Assembly (NCBI GenBank): GCA_963575745.1
Contig: CAUYUJ010015743.1
Span: 118,045-182,044 of the forward strand
Source of the DNA: Prorocentrum cordatum
Lineage: Eukaryota > Sar > Dinophyceae > Prorocentrales > Prorocentraceae
Direction: 5' to 3'
Length of the DNA stretch: 64,000 nucleotides
The notes below the pieces were generated by a model that worked only from the letters and a program-made list of their open reading frames with translations, was not told where the DNA came from and ran no database searches. Position numbers and translations under genes: made by a program. Of this stretch, positions 10,960 through 22,467 are shown in pieces. Position 1 is the stretch's first letter. The number at the start of each line of letters is the position of its first letter.

Positions 10960-12240
10960 GCTGCGTATTGCTTTGCATCGCTGTGCATTGCTTTGCTGTG
11001 CGTTGCTTTGCGCAGTCATTTTTGCGGGTCCACTATGGGATGAATCCGGGGCATGTGACATGGTCCCTTGCAGCTGTCGGGGCCGTTTTTCCATGATAGC
11101 GTCTCGCTGTAGGGTTCGAATGACGTAACAACGGATCAATGATCTCTCTCCCAGGGTGTCCCAGCGGCTGTTGTCGTAGTGCCGTACAGGCTTCCACTTT
11201 TGTATCGAGTGCGATGCTTCTTGTGCGGCGGCCCTGCCAACATCAGTCAAATTCATTCCATAGTTTTTGATTTCAAGGATGCAGTATAAAAGCGACAATG
11301 CGGTTTCAATCGGAGGTTGGGGGAAGATGCCGAATTGAAACGGAGTCGTCCTTCCGTGAAATCGATTTTGGTTTCGGTTCGTGTTATGCGTGAAGTGTGT
11401 GCGGGTGAGGTGAAGTTGCGCCAGGGCGAGAGAGATCCAGGCCAATTTAGGGCAGGTCAGCACCAAATCGTTCTTTCCCCCCTGTCGGTGGGCCAGGGCC
11501 ACCGCGGATGCCCCGCGGTTGTTCGTGGTTGTCCTGTGATTGTCCCGTGGTCCTGTGATCTCCCTGTCGTGGTCCTGTGGTTCCCGCTGCTGTCCTGCCA
11601 TTGTCTGGTGATTGTATAGTGGTTGTCCCGTGGTTGTCCCAACGTTGTTTCGTGGTTGTCCCTTAGTTGTCCTGCGGTAGGTGCGTGGTTGTCTTGCGGT
11701 TGTCACGTGTGCTGTGGTTGCTTCGCTGCCTTTTTCGCTGGTTGTTTCGATTGTTGTTTCGATTATTGTTCCAGTACTTGCCCTGTGGTTGTTTGCTGTT
11801 GTCATGTGGTAGATCCGCGGTCGTTCCGCTGGTTGTCAAGATCCGCCCCGTACGGCCCCGTACAGCCCCGTGCAGTCCCGCACCGTACTGCCCAGGACTG
11901 CCCCGTACTGCCCCTAGCAGTCACGTGCAGTTCCGGACCGTGCTCGCCCGTACAGCCCCGTGCAGTCCCGGACCGTATTGCCCCTGTGCTGCCCCGCACT
12001 GCCCGGTAACCCCGTGCAGTCCGTACCGTGCTGCCCCGCATTGCCCTGTACAGGCTCGTTCAGCCCCGCATCGTGCCTCCCTCCGATGTTTGTTTCGATG
12101 GTTGCGGCGAGGTTGTTCAGTGGTTGTCTTGTGGCCGCCTGTCGTTGCTTCGCTGGTGGTTTCGATGGCGGTTCGATTTTTGTTCCGATGGTTGCCCCGC
12201 GGTTTCTCTTTCTAAGTGGTGCGATGGCTGCTCCGTGGTT
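10960..12240 (+). repeat. Series of degenerate short tandem repeats
   Basis: Three domains can be seen. 10960-11020 has TGCTTTGC units. 11500-11800 has ~11-bp GTGGTTGTCC units. 11840-12070 has CCCCGTACNGCC/CCCCGTGCAGTCC units. 12090-12240 keeps GATGGTTGC and TGGTTGTC words. 11030-11500 is unique sequence without a recognised gene. Confidence 0.75.
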
Positions 12241-12894
12241 GGCACGTGCCGTTATCGCGATAATCAAAATTGGCTCATTGACTCTCTGACGGCAATCCAT
12301 GGTATGAGCTCTCTTTGTCCTCTCGCCGCTGAATTGCGCCAAGCTCTGCTAGCGAGCCTCAGCCGCGTCCTTGGACCGGCAGCGCGACCCGTTGGGCGAG
12401 GGGTTGAACAACGAAAAGGAATGAGGCCAGGGAGTAATACATAGGCCAGGGGACATAGCTAGGTCATGGTAGTGCCAGACAGGACTTGGTTTTGTTAGCT
12501 CAGGGTGTTGCGTTCTACCACGCGCCAGGATTGTTTCGGATCAGTTGTGTTCCGTTTGCGTAGGAGAACGGCGGAGAGAGAGTAGGAAGAGGTACCAGCA
12601 GGTACCAGCAAGACCAGTAGAGTATTGGAACGTCCTGCGATCCATACATGCATTCATGCCGAGGTCGATGGACAGAGAGTGAGACCGATGAGTGTCTATG
12701 TCGCAAAAGTGTAATTATGCAAGGAACCAGGTCGATACAACTTGCTGTAACGTGTCCGATGGATATGCAATATTTGCGTAAGTATTCAATTACATTGAGA
12801 TTGCTAAAGCAATCTGTTAGTCAGCGTGGGCCCCGAACAGTGATTTCCTGCAAGATATGCGGCGCGATCTATGTGGTGCAATCACTGTGATGCA

Positions 12895-13275
12895 ATCTAG
12901 GTGCTGCAACTCATGCGGTGGAATTTATGCGGTGCACAGCAATGTAAAGCAATGCAACACAAGGCAACTCTAGGCAAATCAACGCCATGCAATGCGAAGC
13001 AAGGGAAATCAGTGCAAATCAATTCACGGCATTCCATGCTATTGCAAAACAATGCACAGCGGTGCGAAGTAATGCGAAGCAATGCAGCGCAATGCAAAGC
13101 AAGGTGAGGCAATGCGACGCAATGCGAAGCAATTCAAATAAACGGAAAGCAATTCGAAGCAGTGGAAGTCAAAGAGAAGCACGCAACGCAATGTAAACCA
13201 GTGAAATTCATTGTAACACACTGCAAAGCGACGCATTCATAGCAATGCAATTCAATGTACTGCATTTCAAAGCGA
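12895..13275 (+). repeat. Degenerate ~10-bp tandem repeat, AATGCGAAGC type
   Basis: Units such as AATGCGAAGC, AATGCAAAGC and AATTCGAAGC lie in tandem. 12241-12894 holds no recognised feature. Confidence 0.85.
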
Positions 13276-13489
13276 TGCAACACACAGGCTCAGACGGCGA
13301 CGGGGTGGCGACGGCGACCACACAGCCGCCATACCGACGGGCAGACTCAGGTCTTTCGAAATTACGTAGGAGCCCCTACGTGTAATCACTGTTTGGGGAG
13401 TCTCGCGAATCCGATCAAACGCCAGTCGCAAACTGAAAGCTGCCCCCCCTTCCCCCCAGCCCTTCTATCACCCGAAGGGTGGTTCTATC

Positions 13490-13830
13490 GTAAGACACCG
13501 GCCAACCCTTTCAGGGCTCTCCCAGTAGCTCTCAGGGCCCTCCCAGTAGCCTTTGGAGATGGCCGTTGGTGAGCCTCTCAAGAGCCTATCATGAGCGTTT
13601 CGAGAACCTGCAAGGACGCTTTCATTCATGCATGTTCCATGACATTATCACTATCCGTTCCAGATCGATGAATGTCCCAGGAGCCTCTCATGAGTTTGCC
13701 AGGAGCCTCTCTGGATCCTCTCAGGAACCTTTCAGAACCCACAAGCCCTCTCGATGGCTTCTCGGGGCATTTCAGGAGTCTCTCAGGAGCCTCTCAGGAG
13801 CCCCTTCAGACCCTTCCCAATATTTTCCTA
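13490..13830 (+). repeat. Degenerate CTCTCAGGAGCC repeat, left block
   Basis: Irregular ~13-bp units (CTCTCAGGAGCC, CTCTCATGAGTT and relatives). The same motif returns at 15740-15960, so the two blocks bracket the ~77-bp minisatellite. Confidence 0.7.
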
Positions 13831-13974
13831 CCATCCTGTGGTGTTGGGTCCTCGTTTTGAAGAGACGGTCCCCGCGTTCCTTCCCTCCCTCCTTCCCTCC
13901 TTCCGTCCTCCTCCCCCTCCTCCCTCCTCCCATTGCCTCTGCCCTGCGCATGTCTTCAGCGTTTCGTGGCCACA

Positions 13975-15690
13975 TAGGGAGCACCACCTAAGGTCCCAGT
14001 GGCGTTGTCCACATGCGTCTCCTCCACCTAGTGCTGCGTTTCGTGGCCCCATAGGGAGCTCCACCGAAGCCCCAGTGGCGGTGTCCACATGCGTCTCCCC
14101 CGCCCGGTGCAGCGTTTCGTGGCCACATCAGGAGCTCCACCTACGGTCCCAGCGGCGGTGTCCACATGCGTCTCCCCCACCCAGCACAGCGTTTAGTGGC
14201 ACCATAGGGAGCTCCACCTAAGGTCCCAGCGGCGGTGTCCACATGCGCCTCCCCCACCCAGCACAGCGCTTCGTGGCCGCATCGGGAGCTCCACCTAGGT
14301 CCCAATGGCGGTGTCCACATGCGTCTCCCCCACCCAGTACGGCGTTTCGTGGGCCCATAAGGTGATGCACCTTCGTTCCTAGTGGCGGTGTCCACATGCG
14401 TCTCCCCCACCCAGCACAGCGCTTCGTGGCTCCATAGGGAGCTCCACCCAAGGCCCCAGTGGAGGTGTCCACATGCGTCTCCCCCACCCAGCACAGCGCC
14501 TCGTGGCTCCATAGGGAGCTCCACCTGAGGTCCCAGTGGCGGTGTCCACATGCGTCTCCCCCACCCAACGCAGCGTTTCGTGGCCACATCAGGAGCTCCA
14601 CCTACGGTCCCAGCGGCGGTGTCCACATGCGTCTCCCCCACCCAGCACAGCGTTTCGTGGCTCCTCCATAGGGAGCTCCACCTAAGGTCCTAGTGGCGGT
14701 GTCAACATGCGTCTCCCACACCCAGTACAGCGTTTCGTGGGCCCATAAGGTGATGCACCTTCGTTCCCAGTGGCGGTGTCCACATGCGTCTCCCCCACCC
14801 AGCACAGCGCTTCGTGGCCCCTTAGGGAGCTCCACCTAAGGTCGCAGTGGCGGTGTCCACATGCGCCTCCCCCATCCAGCACAGCGCCTCGTGGCTCCAT
14901 AGGGAGCTCCACCTGAACCCCAGTGGCGGTGTCCACATGCGTCTCCCCCATCCAGCACAGCGCTTCGTGGCTCCATAGGGAGCTCCACCTAAAGCATTAG
15001 TTGCGGTGTCCACACGGGTCTCACCCACCCAGCACAGCGCCTCGTGGCCCCATAGGGTGCTCCACCTAAGGCCCCAGTGGCGGTGTCCACATGCGTCTCC
15101 CCCACCCAGCACAGCGCTTCGTGGCTCCATAGGGAGCTCCACCTGAGCACCAGTGGCGGTGTCCACATGCGTCTCCCTCACCCAGCACAGCGCTTCGTGG
15201 CTCCCTAGGGAGCTCCACCTAAGACCCCAGTGGCGGCGTCCACATGCGTTTCCCCCACCCAGCACAGCGCCGCGTTGCCACATAGGAAGCTCCACCTAAG
15301 GCCCCAGAGGCGGTGTCCACATGCGTCTCCCCCACCCAGCACAGCGCTTCGTGGCTCCATAGGAAGCTCCACCTGAGCACCAGTTGCGGTGTCCACACGG
15401 GTCTCACCCACCCAGTACAGCGTTTCGTGGCCCCATAGGGTGCTCCACCTAAGGCCCAAGTGGCGGTGTCGACATGCGTCGCCCCCACCCAGCACAGCGC
15501 TTCGTGGCTCCAAAGGGAGCTCCACCTGAGGCCCAGTGGCGGTGTCCACATGCGTCTCCCCCATCCAGCACAGCGTCTCGTGGCCCCACATGGAGCTCCA
15601 CCTAAGGTCGCAGTGGCGGTGTCCACACGGGTCTCCCCCGCCTAGTACAGCGCTTCGTGGCCCATAGGGAGCTCCACCGAAGGCGATACC
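13975..15690 (+). repeat. ~77-bp minisatellite, about 22 units
   Basis: The anchor GTCCACATGCG recurs at spacings of 76-77 bases (for example 14007, 14083, 14160, 14237, 14313, 14390). A unit reads roughly GGCGGTGTCCACATGCGTCT, then CCCCCACCCAGCACAGCG, CTTCGTGGC and CATAGGGAGCTCCACC. Some units are a distinct variant with GTGATGCACCTTCGTTCC (near 14350 and 14740, about five units apart), suggesting higher-order structure. The long minus-strand frames with repeated His-Val-Asp-Thr-Ala are by-products of the repeat. Confidence 0.95.
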
Positions 15691-15739
15691 CACATTTGCG
15701 GTACTCACAACTGCACATGGTTGGGTCCTTCGCCAGGCC

Positions 15740-15960
15740 AATTTTTTGAGCCCTCTCAAGGGCCTCTCAATAGCTTTTCAACAGCCTCTCGCGAGTCTCG
15801 TAGGACCCTCTCATGACCGTCCCAGGACCCTCTGGGGATCCTCTCAGGAGTCTCCGTGGGCCTCTCATGAGCCTTCTCGGGAGCCTTTGAGGAGCTTGTC
15901 CGGAACCTGACAGACGCCTCTCAGGAACCTCCGAATTGTTCCTGAAGAGCCGCTCGCAAG
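15740..15960 (+). repeat. Degenerate CTCTCAGGAGCC repeat, right block
   Basis: Same motif class as 13490-13830, here with CTCTCATGAGCC and CTCTCAAGGGCC words. Confidence 0.65.
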
Positions 15961-17125
15961 TCCTCTGAGTTCCGTAGTCAATTGTCCATCACATCGCTAC
16001 GCGTGGCTTCCAGTGCAGGGTTCCTTTGATAGGAAACTAGCGGATTCAGTATCGTTTCGTCATCTCACGGTCCATCATTTCGCTTTTAGGGTGCTTTGCT
16101 GGGAGCATTTCGTCCCATATCGTTGCTTCACGGACCTGGGGCTCAGAAATCGTTTCCAGAGGCCGACGGGCGAAACAGCTTTTTCTTTGCTGTAACGTCG
16201 GAGGAATATAATGGGTCTCTGACCTCCAGCTCGACCTCCAACCTTGTCCTGGGTTGCGTTCCGACCAGAAAATTCGAGGCGGATCTAGCCGTGGCGACGA
16301 GGCAGAGGAAATGCAAGCAAATCTAGAAACCCAGATCTTTTTTCCTGGGATCTCCATCATCGACCCTCGTGAGGGGCCGGAGTAACCTTTCCGCTGGAGT
16401 CATTTTTCCGCCCCTCGATGCTGGCGCTCGTGCAGCAGCTGGCCACGTTTTTGCCCTTCTCGAGCGCTCTGCTCTTTCGGAAAGCAGTGATCGCGCAAGG
16501 GCGAGGGATGCCCGCGGCGTCGGAAACCAAAGCCGACATCATCGCGACGCGAACCTGCCGTGGTCGTTCCGCCCCCGACCCGAAGCCGCTCGAAACCGTT
16601 CCCTGGACCCCTCCCCCGGCCGCGCCCGGCCGCGGTGGCGAGAGACTGCAGGAACGCCTCCAGGTCCCCGCATCGGCGGCGACGACGTCGTCGAGGCGGG
16701 TCCCCGGATCCTCCACGCCCTCGTCGCTGTTCTCCTGGAGTCGTCGCTCCGCCGCCCCCGGGGCGCCAGGCGCTCGTGAAGCAGTTGTCCACCTTCTGGC
16801 CAGCCCCGCCGTCGCCGTGCGGCGCCGCGTCGCCCCCCGGGAAGGCCGCGCCGCGCCTCGGAGTCGAGACTCGGGAATCGAGTTTCGAGGATCGGGTCTT
16901 CTTCTCTGGTGAGTTCTCTTCGAAGCCTCCATTGTGAGATGGGTCCTGGTTTTGAGTGGGCGGCCCCAGCACGCCCAGACATGTCGGGGGATTGCTTTTG
17001 AGATCAGGCGCGTCGTTTTGTTCCCTCCTCCCTCCGCCCTCCTTCCTCGCCCCTCCTCACTCTTTCTTCCTGCCCCCTTCCCTCCCTCCTCCCTCCTTCT
17101 CTTCTCTCTTCTCTCTCCTCTCTCC
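15961..17125. other. No recognisable gene
   Basis: 16400-16930 is very GC-rich with several overlapping open frames on both strands and a Pro/Arg-rich composition typical of chance. No domain, tRNA or rRNA feature is seen. Confidence 0.45.
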
Positions 17126-17266
17126 TCTCGCCTCCTCCTCCTCCTCCTCCTCCTCCTCCTCCCCCTCCTCCTCCTCCTCTTACTCCTTGTCCTCCTCCTC
17201 CTCCTCCTCCTTCTCCTCCTCCTCCTCCTCCTCCCTCTCCTTCTCCTCCCTCTCCTCTTCTTATGA
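17126..17266 (+). repeat. (CTC)n microsatellite
   Basis: CTC triplets with CCCC, TTC and TTACTC interruptions. Confidence 0.95.
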
Positions 17267-17379
17267 CCTGTGAGCTTTCGGCAGGTCTGTCATTCCGTCT
17301 CTTCCGACTGTCAACACATCTCCAGGTGTGAACGAGCCATGCATACAATTTTATTTAATCGCTTCGCTCATTCCGCCGG

Positions 17380-17505
17380 CCCTGGAGCCCTCTTTAGGGC
17401 CTCTTGGGGGCCTCTTGGGGACTTCTTGGGAGTCTCTTGGGGCTCCTTGGCGGCGTCTTGGGGGCCCCCAGGGCATCTTGGGGGGCTTTTGGGGGCCTCT
17501 CGGGG
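17380..17505 (+). repeat. TCTTGG repeat, short plus-oriented block
   Basis: Units such as GGGCCTCTTGGGGG and GGCGTCTTGGGG. The complementary orientation begins at about 18000, on the other side of the TA microsatellite. Confidence 0.8.
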
Positions 17506-17778
17506 CGTGAGGGGGGGTAGTCGATTGCGGCTCCCCCCTCGGAGGCCACGATCCTCGTGAGGGGTGTCGAAAAATGGCCCTCCCCTGGGGTGCTCTGGTG
17601 GCTTCTCTCGGGACCTTGCCGGGGTACTTTTCGTCCGGGGGCCCCCAGGGGCCGCTCCGCGAGCGCGAATTAGAAGTATTGTTAACCAGTTGCCGGAGAT
17701 CTTAGCACGCCTCTGGCCCGTTGGGCCGGCGAATTGTATGTTTTGTTCAACTTGGTATTCAGAATGCATGTCTGTGTG

Positions 17779-17782
<4 letters not shown>

Positions 17783-17822
<40 letters not shown>
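17783..17822. repeat. (TA)n microsatellite
   Basis: About 20 TA repeats in GC-rich surroundings, lying between oppositely oriented sectors of the TCTTGG/CCAAGA repeat. Confidence 0.97.
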
Positions 17823-17825
<3 letters not shown>

Positions 17826-19694
17826 GGGGGAGCAGGCCCGGGGCCCGAAAACAGCTGCCTCGACCCTCCATGGGGGTACCGGGGCTCATTTTCCCTGTGT
17901 GTTTTTGCAGGGTTTCCGCGTCCTGGGCCTCGGAGGCCGCCGCCTCCGACCCCCCATGGGAGGACGGGGCGGCCAGGGAGGTCCAAAATAGTCCAGGAGG
18001 GCCTCCAGAGGCTCCCAAGACGGCCCAAACGGGCCCCGAGTCGCCGAAAGACCGCTCCAGGACGCCCAAGATAGGCCCAAGACGGCCCGAGAGGCCCCCC
18101 AATGCACTCCACGACGCTTCAAGACGCCTCTCCAGAGCGCTTCAAGAGGCCGAAATCGTTAATTTTACGAAGGTTTTCGAACGATTTTGGCCTTCCAGCC
18201 TTTTCGGCTGTCCGACGTTCCAAGACGGCTCAATAGGCCCCCAAGAGCGCCCCAAGACGGCCCAAGAGGGCCCCAAGACGGCCCCAGAGTCGCCCAAGAC
18301 AGCCCAACAGAGCCCCAAGACGGCCCCAAGATGCGCCCGAGAGGGGGACCACGACTCCAAAATTCGACCTTCCCGCTTGAAGAGTGCCCCAGGAGGCCCC
18401 AAGGAGCCCACAAGAGGCCCCAGGAGGCCCCCAAGAGGCACCAAACGAGGCCCAAACGAGGCCTCAAGAGGCCACAAAACAGCCCCGAGGAGGCCCCACA
18501 ACTGTCCCAAAACGGCTACCGAGAAGCTGCGAAACTGCCTTCACGACGTCCCCGACAGGCTCCAATGGGTTTTTCCCGCTCCAGACGGCTGCAAGACGGC
18601 CGAAGACGGCCTCCAAGACGGCTAAGACGGCCCCAAGATACTTCCAAGACGGCCTAAGATGTCAAGATGGCCCAAGACGCCACAAGGGGCCCCCAAGAGG
18701 CCTCCAAGTCAGCCCAAGAGGCCTCCAAGAGGTCCTCCAGAAAGGGCCGAAGAGGCCCAAACCATTGATTTTCCGTAGGTTTTTGAAGGATTTTGGCACT
18801 TGCTTTTCGGCCTTCCGACAGCTCAAGACGGCCCTAAGATCGCCCGCAAGGCCTCCAAGATGGCCCCATGACGGCCCAAGAGGCTCCCAAGACGGCCCAA
18901 GAGGGCCCAAGGGGCCTCCAAAGACGGCCGAAATGGCCTCCAAGACGGCTAAGATGGCCCCAAGATGCCTCCAAGACGGCCCAAGACGCACCTAAGACGG
19001 CCTAAGGTGGCCTCAATATGGCTCAAGACGGCCCAAGAGGTCCCCAAGAGGTCTCCAAGACGGCCCAAAAGGCGTCCAGGAGGTCTTCCAGGAGGGCACG
19101 ACGAGGCCAAAATCATTGATTATCTTACGGTTTTTGAAAGATTTTGGCATTTGCTTCTTCTCGGGATTCCGACGGCTCACGGTGGCGCAAGAGGCCCCCA
19201 AGATCGCCCAAGAGGCCTCCAAGATGGCCCCATGACGGCCCAAAAGGCTCCCAAGACGGCCCCAAGAGGGCCCCAAAACGGCCCAAGAGGCCTCCAAGAC
19301 GCCCAAGATGGCCTCTAAGAACCCCTGATATGCCCGAAGAGGGCCCCAATACGACCCAGACGGGCCCCCAAGACGGCTTCCGACGGCGTCCGACAAGCCA
19401 GGAACGCCCTAAGACTGCCAAAGAGGCTCCCAAGAAGCCCCCAAAGGCCCCCCCAAACCCTCTAAGAGGCCCCCAGGAAGCTCCCTGGAGGCCGCAATAG
19501 TGCCCCAAGAGGCGCCCAAGAGGCCTCCTCCTCCCCCTCCTCCTCTTCTTGCTCCCCCATGCGTTCCCCGAAGTCTTTCCAAACCGACTCGGGGAACAAC
19601 TGGCCCGATAGCTTGGCCAAGCTCTGGCTCAACTGTCGGCCACAGAGGCGCTTCCAAAGGGGCAGGGGGCGGCGGTGATCGCCGGAAGCGCCTT

Positions 19695-20282
19695 CGATAC
19701 CCGCATGCATACACGTACACATGCATGCATGCGCTTACGTTCGGGCACGCTTTCATGCATACGTGTACACATGCATTCGCACAAATGCAAATGCGTACAT
19801 AAACCCATCATGTATAGATCACGTACGCAGCATATATACACAGGCGACGAGAGCCCCGAGAGCCCCGAGGACCCAACTTCGATGACTTTCTTGTTTTTTC
19901 CAATGTTGTTGGCTTTCTCGCCTTTTCAGCGTCGCGACGTTCCACGACGGCCCGAGAGGCCCCCAAGAGAGCCCCAAGACGACCCAACAGGGCTTCAGGT
20001 CGGCCCAAGAGCCGCACAAGACGGCTCACAATGGCCCCAAGGAGACCCAAGGCAGGGAGCACGAACCGAAGAATTCAGTTCTTCGGCCCCAAAGGCCCCC
20101 AGGAGGCCCCGAGAGGCCCCACAGAGGCCCCCGAGAGGCCCCCAAGAGGCTTCCCGCAGACGGCTCCGAGCCGGCCCAAGACGCGCTGAAGACGGTTCCA
20201 ACACCGCCCGACGCCCTGAAGAGAGTTTCAAGACGGCCCACGAGCACGAGAAAGTGCTTCGAAGGTTCTCCAGGGGCCGTTT
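19695..20282 (+). repeat. Segmental duplication, copy A
   Basis: Begins with GCATGCATACACGTACACATG, continues through a CAGGCGACGAGAGCCCCGAG block, a TTGTTTTTTCCAATGTTG core and the repeat sector, and ends at GGTTCTCCAGGGGC. It matches 21291-21947 nearly throughout. Confidence 0.85.
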
Positions 20283-21290
20283 CCACTGTCCGCTGTCCGA
20301 CGCTCCAAGATGGGAACAACGGCCTTTCAGACCGCCCCAAACTGGCGCCAGAGGCTCCCAATAGAACCTCACGACGGACCCTGAGTGCCTCAAGATGGCC
20401 GCAAAGGGGCCCGAGAAAGCCCAAGGACACCCCAAGCTGGCCGAAGATGGCCCCCAGACGGCCCCAGAGGCACCCAAGACAGTCAAAGGCCTTCCGCGGA
20501 GTATTCTCCGAGGGCCTCGAGCGGACATAATCACTGATTTTCCGTAGGTTTTGATGTGTTTCTGGCCTTCTCGCCTGTAAAGTTTTCCGATGCTTCCAGA
20601 CGGCTTCAGAGGCCTGCAAGACCGGCCCCCCGACGGCCCAAGAGCTTCCAAGTAGAGCCCTGAGACGCCCTCCGACGCCCTCATACGGCCCCAGAGGAAC
20701 CCAAGACGGCCCAAGAGCATTCCAAGACGGGCGAAGCTCGCTTCAAGATAGCCCAACAGACTGCCAAGACAAGCCAAGCGGCTTCCGAGAGGCGTCCTGC
20801 GAGACCCCAATCGGCAAAATCATTTTCGTGTTTTTTTGCCTCCTCCCTGTCTCGGCTTTCGAACGCTAAAAGACCGCCCAAGAGGCTCCCAAGACAGCTC
20901 GAAGACGGCCCAAGAGGCCCCCAAGAGGGCCCAAAGACGGCCCAGGAGAGCCCCAAGACGGCCCCAGAGCCGCCCAAGACGGCCCAAGAGGGCCCCATGA
21001 AGGCCCCAAGAGGGGCCCAAGAGAGGGAACACGAACCGAAAAATCGAGCTCTCCGCCCCAAGATGCCCCCATGAAGCCCCAAGAGACCCCCAGGAAGCCC
21101 TCAAGAAACCTCAAGAGGCCCCCAAGAGGCCAAAAGAGGCCCCTAAGAGGCCCCAAAACCGCTCCCAAGAGGCTTCAAAACTGCTTCCAAGAGGTCCCCG
21201 AAAGGCCTGCCACGAGATCCCAACAAATTCTCAAGAGGCCTCTGACCCACCGCCCAGGCACGGTGGTGGGAGGGGCTGAAGGTCAGTGTA

Positions 21291-21947
21291 TATACGCATG
21301 CATACACGTACACATGCATGCATGCGCTTGCACTCGTGCACGCTTTCATGCATACGTGTACACATGCATTCGCACAAACGCAAATGCGTACAGAAATGCA
21401 ACATGTATAGAACACGTACGCAGCACACATACACAGGCGACGAGAGCCCCGAGAGCCCAACTTCGATAACTTTCTTGTTTTTTCCAATGTTGTTGGCTTT
21501 CTCGCCTTTTCAGCTTCGCGACGTTCCACGACGGCCCAAGAGGCCCCCAAGAGAGCCCCAAGACGACCCAACAGGGCTGCAGGACGGCCCAAGAGCCGCA
21601 CAAGACGGCTCACAATGGCCCCAAGAGGCCCAAGGAAGGGAGCACGAACCGAAGAATCCAGCTCTCCGGCCCCAAAGGCCCCCAGGAGGCCCCAAGAGGC
21701 CCCACAGAGGCCCCCGAGAGGCCCCCAAGAGGCCTCCAAGAGGTCCCAGGAGGACCCCAAAAGGCCCCAAGAGGCGACTACACTCGCCCGAACAGGGCCC
21801 AAAGAGGCTTCCCGCACGACGGCGCCGAGACGGCCCAAGACGCGCTGAAGACGGTTGCAATACCGCCCGACGCCCTGAAGAGGGTTCCAAGACGGTTCAC
21901 GAGCACGAGAAAGCGTTCAGAAGGTTCTCCAGGGGGCGTCCCAATCA
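21291..21947 (+). repeat. Segmental duplication, copy B
   Basis: The same order of blocks as copy A, with small substitutions and about 70 extra bases of CCAAGAGG-type repeat near 21730-21800. The head-to-tail distance is about 1.6 kb. Confidence 0.85.
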
Positions 21948-22283
21948 TGTTACCGGAAGGCGGTCTGGGAACATGCCGTGCAGCACCCCCCAACTTGCCC
22001 TGGAGCCTTGCCGGGTGAGCCCAGGGGAGCCAGGGACGGCTCCTCAAGCCCTCCAAATTCCTCCAAACCTCAGGCTCGGGGGGTCGTGCGCCTTTCGGCG
22101 TCCCCGAATCCTCCTTTTCCTCCTCCTCTTCTCATCCCCTTTCCTTTTTCACCACTCGAGCCCGCCCCATCCCTGCCGGCCCTCCTCCACTTGCGCTTCC
22201 TCTGCCAGAGGTGCCCCGACTCGCCGAACGAATGTTAGAAGACGCCCAAGATGGGCTCCAGACGGCCCGTGCGGCTTCCAAGA

Positions 22284-22467
22284 TACTCCAGATTTCGTAA
22301 TAAAGGCAGGGGGGTCTCATTTCGGGGGGGGTCTCTTCCAGGCTATCTTGGAGGGCCTGGGGGGGTCTGGGGACGGTGTTTTGGAGGGTTCTCCCACGGG
22401 GGGGGGTCTGAAATGGCTTGTCTTGGAGGGTCCAGACCCCCTCCCTTTTATTACGAAATCTGGAGTA
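22284..22467. mobile_element. Two-ended MITE with TA target duplication, copy 2
   Basis: Same 184-bp length, inverted ends and G-rich interior as the copy at 9064-9247. The left end carries a few substitutions (AAAGGCAGGG for AAAAGGGAGG) while the right end is intact. It sits between CCAAGATA and CCCCTCGAGG. Confidence 0.9.

Larger units (their letters stand above)
18000..21950 (-). repeat. CCAAGA repeat sector (reverse orientation) with interspersed ~70-bp cores
   Basis: Irregular units CCCAAGAGGCC, CCAAGACGGCC and CCCCAAGAGG fill most of the span. Non-repetitive cores recur inside it at about 18157-18232, 18762-18835, 19110-19180, 19879-19945, 20528-20605, 20816-20880 and 21464-21530. They share an ATTGATTTTC-like start, a GGTTTTTGAA block, a TTTTGGC block and a (C)TTCCGACG or TTCCACGACG end leading back into the repeat. 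The long frames on both strands (Pro-Lys-Arg or Gly-Pro-Ser-Trp rich) are repeat artefacts. Confidence 0.8.

Noticed and set aside
11105-11135. AGGGTTCGAATGACG as a tRNA T-arm
   Set aside because: The upstream 60 bases give no cloverleaf, and the T-stem does not pair well.
13975-15690. Regularly spaced repeat as a CRISPR array
   Set aside because: Units are contiguous ~77-bp tandem copies with no unique spacers, and the genome is eukaryotic.
6190-21950. Many long ORFs (100-400 codons) in the TCTTGG/CCAAGA sectors
   Set aside because: They occur in several phases on both strands at once and reflect stop-poor short repeats. Products are monotonous Gly-Pro-Ser-Trp or Pro-Lys-Arg chains with no domain.
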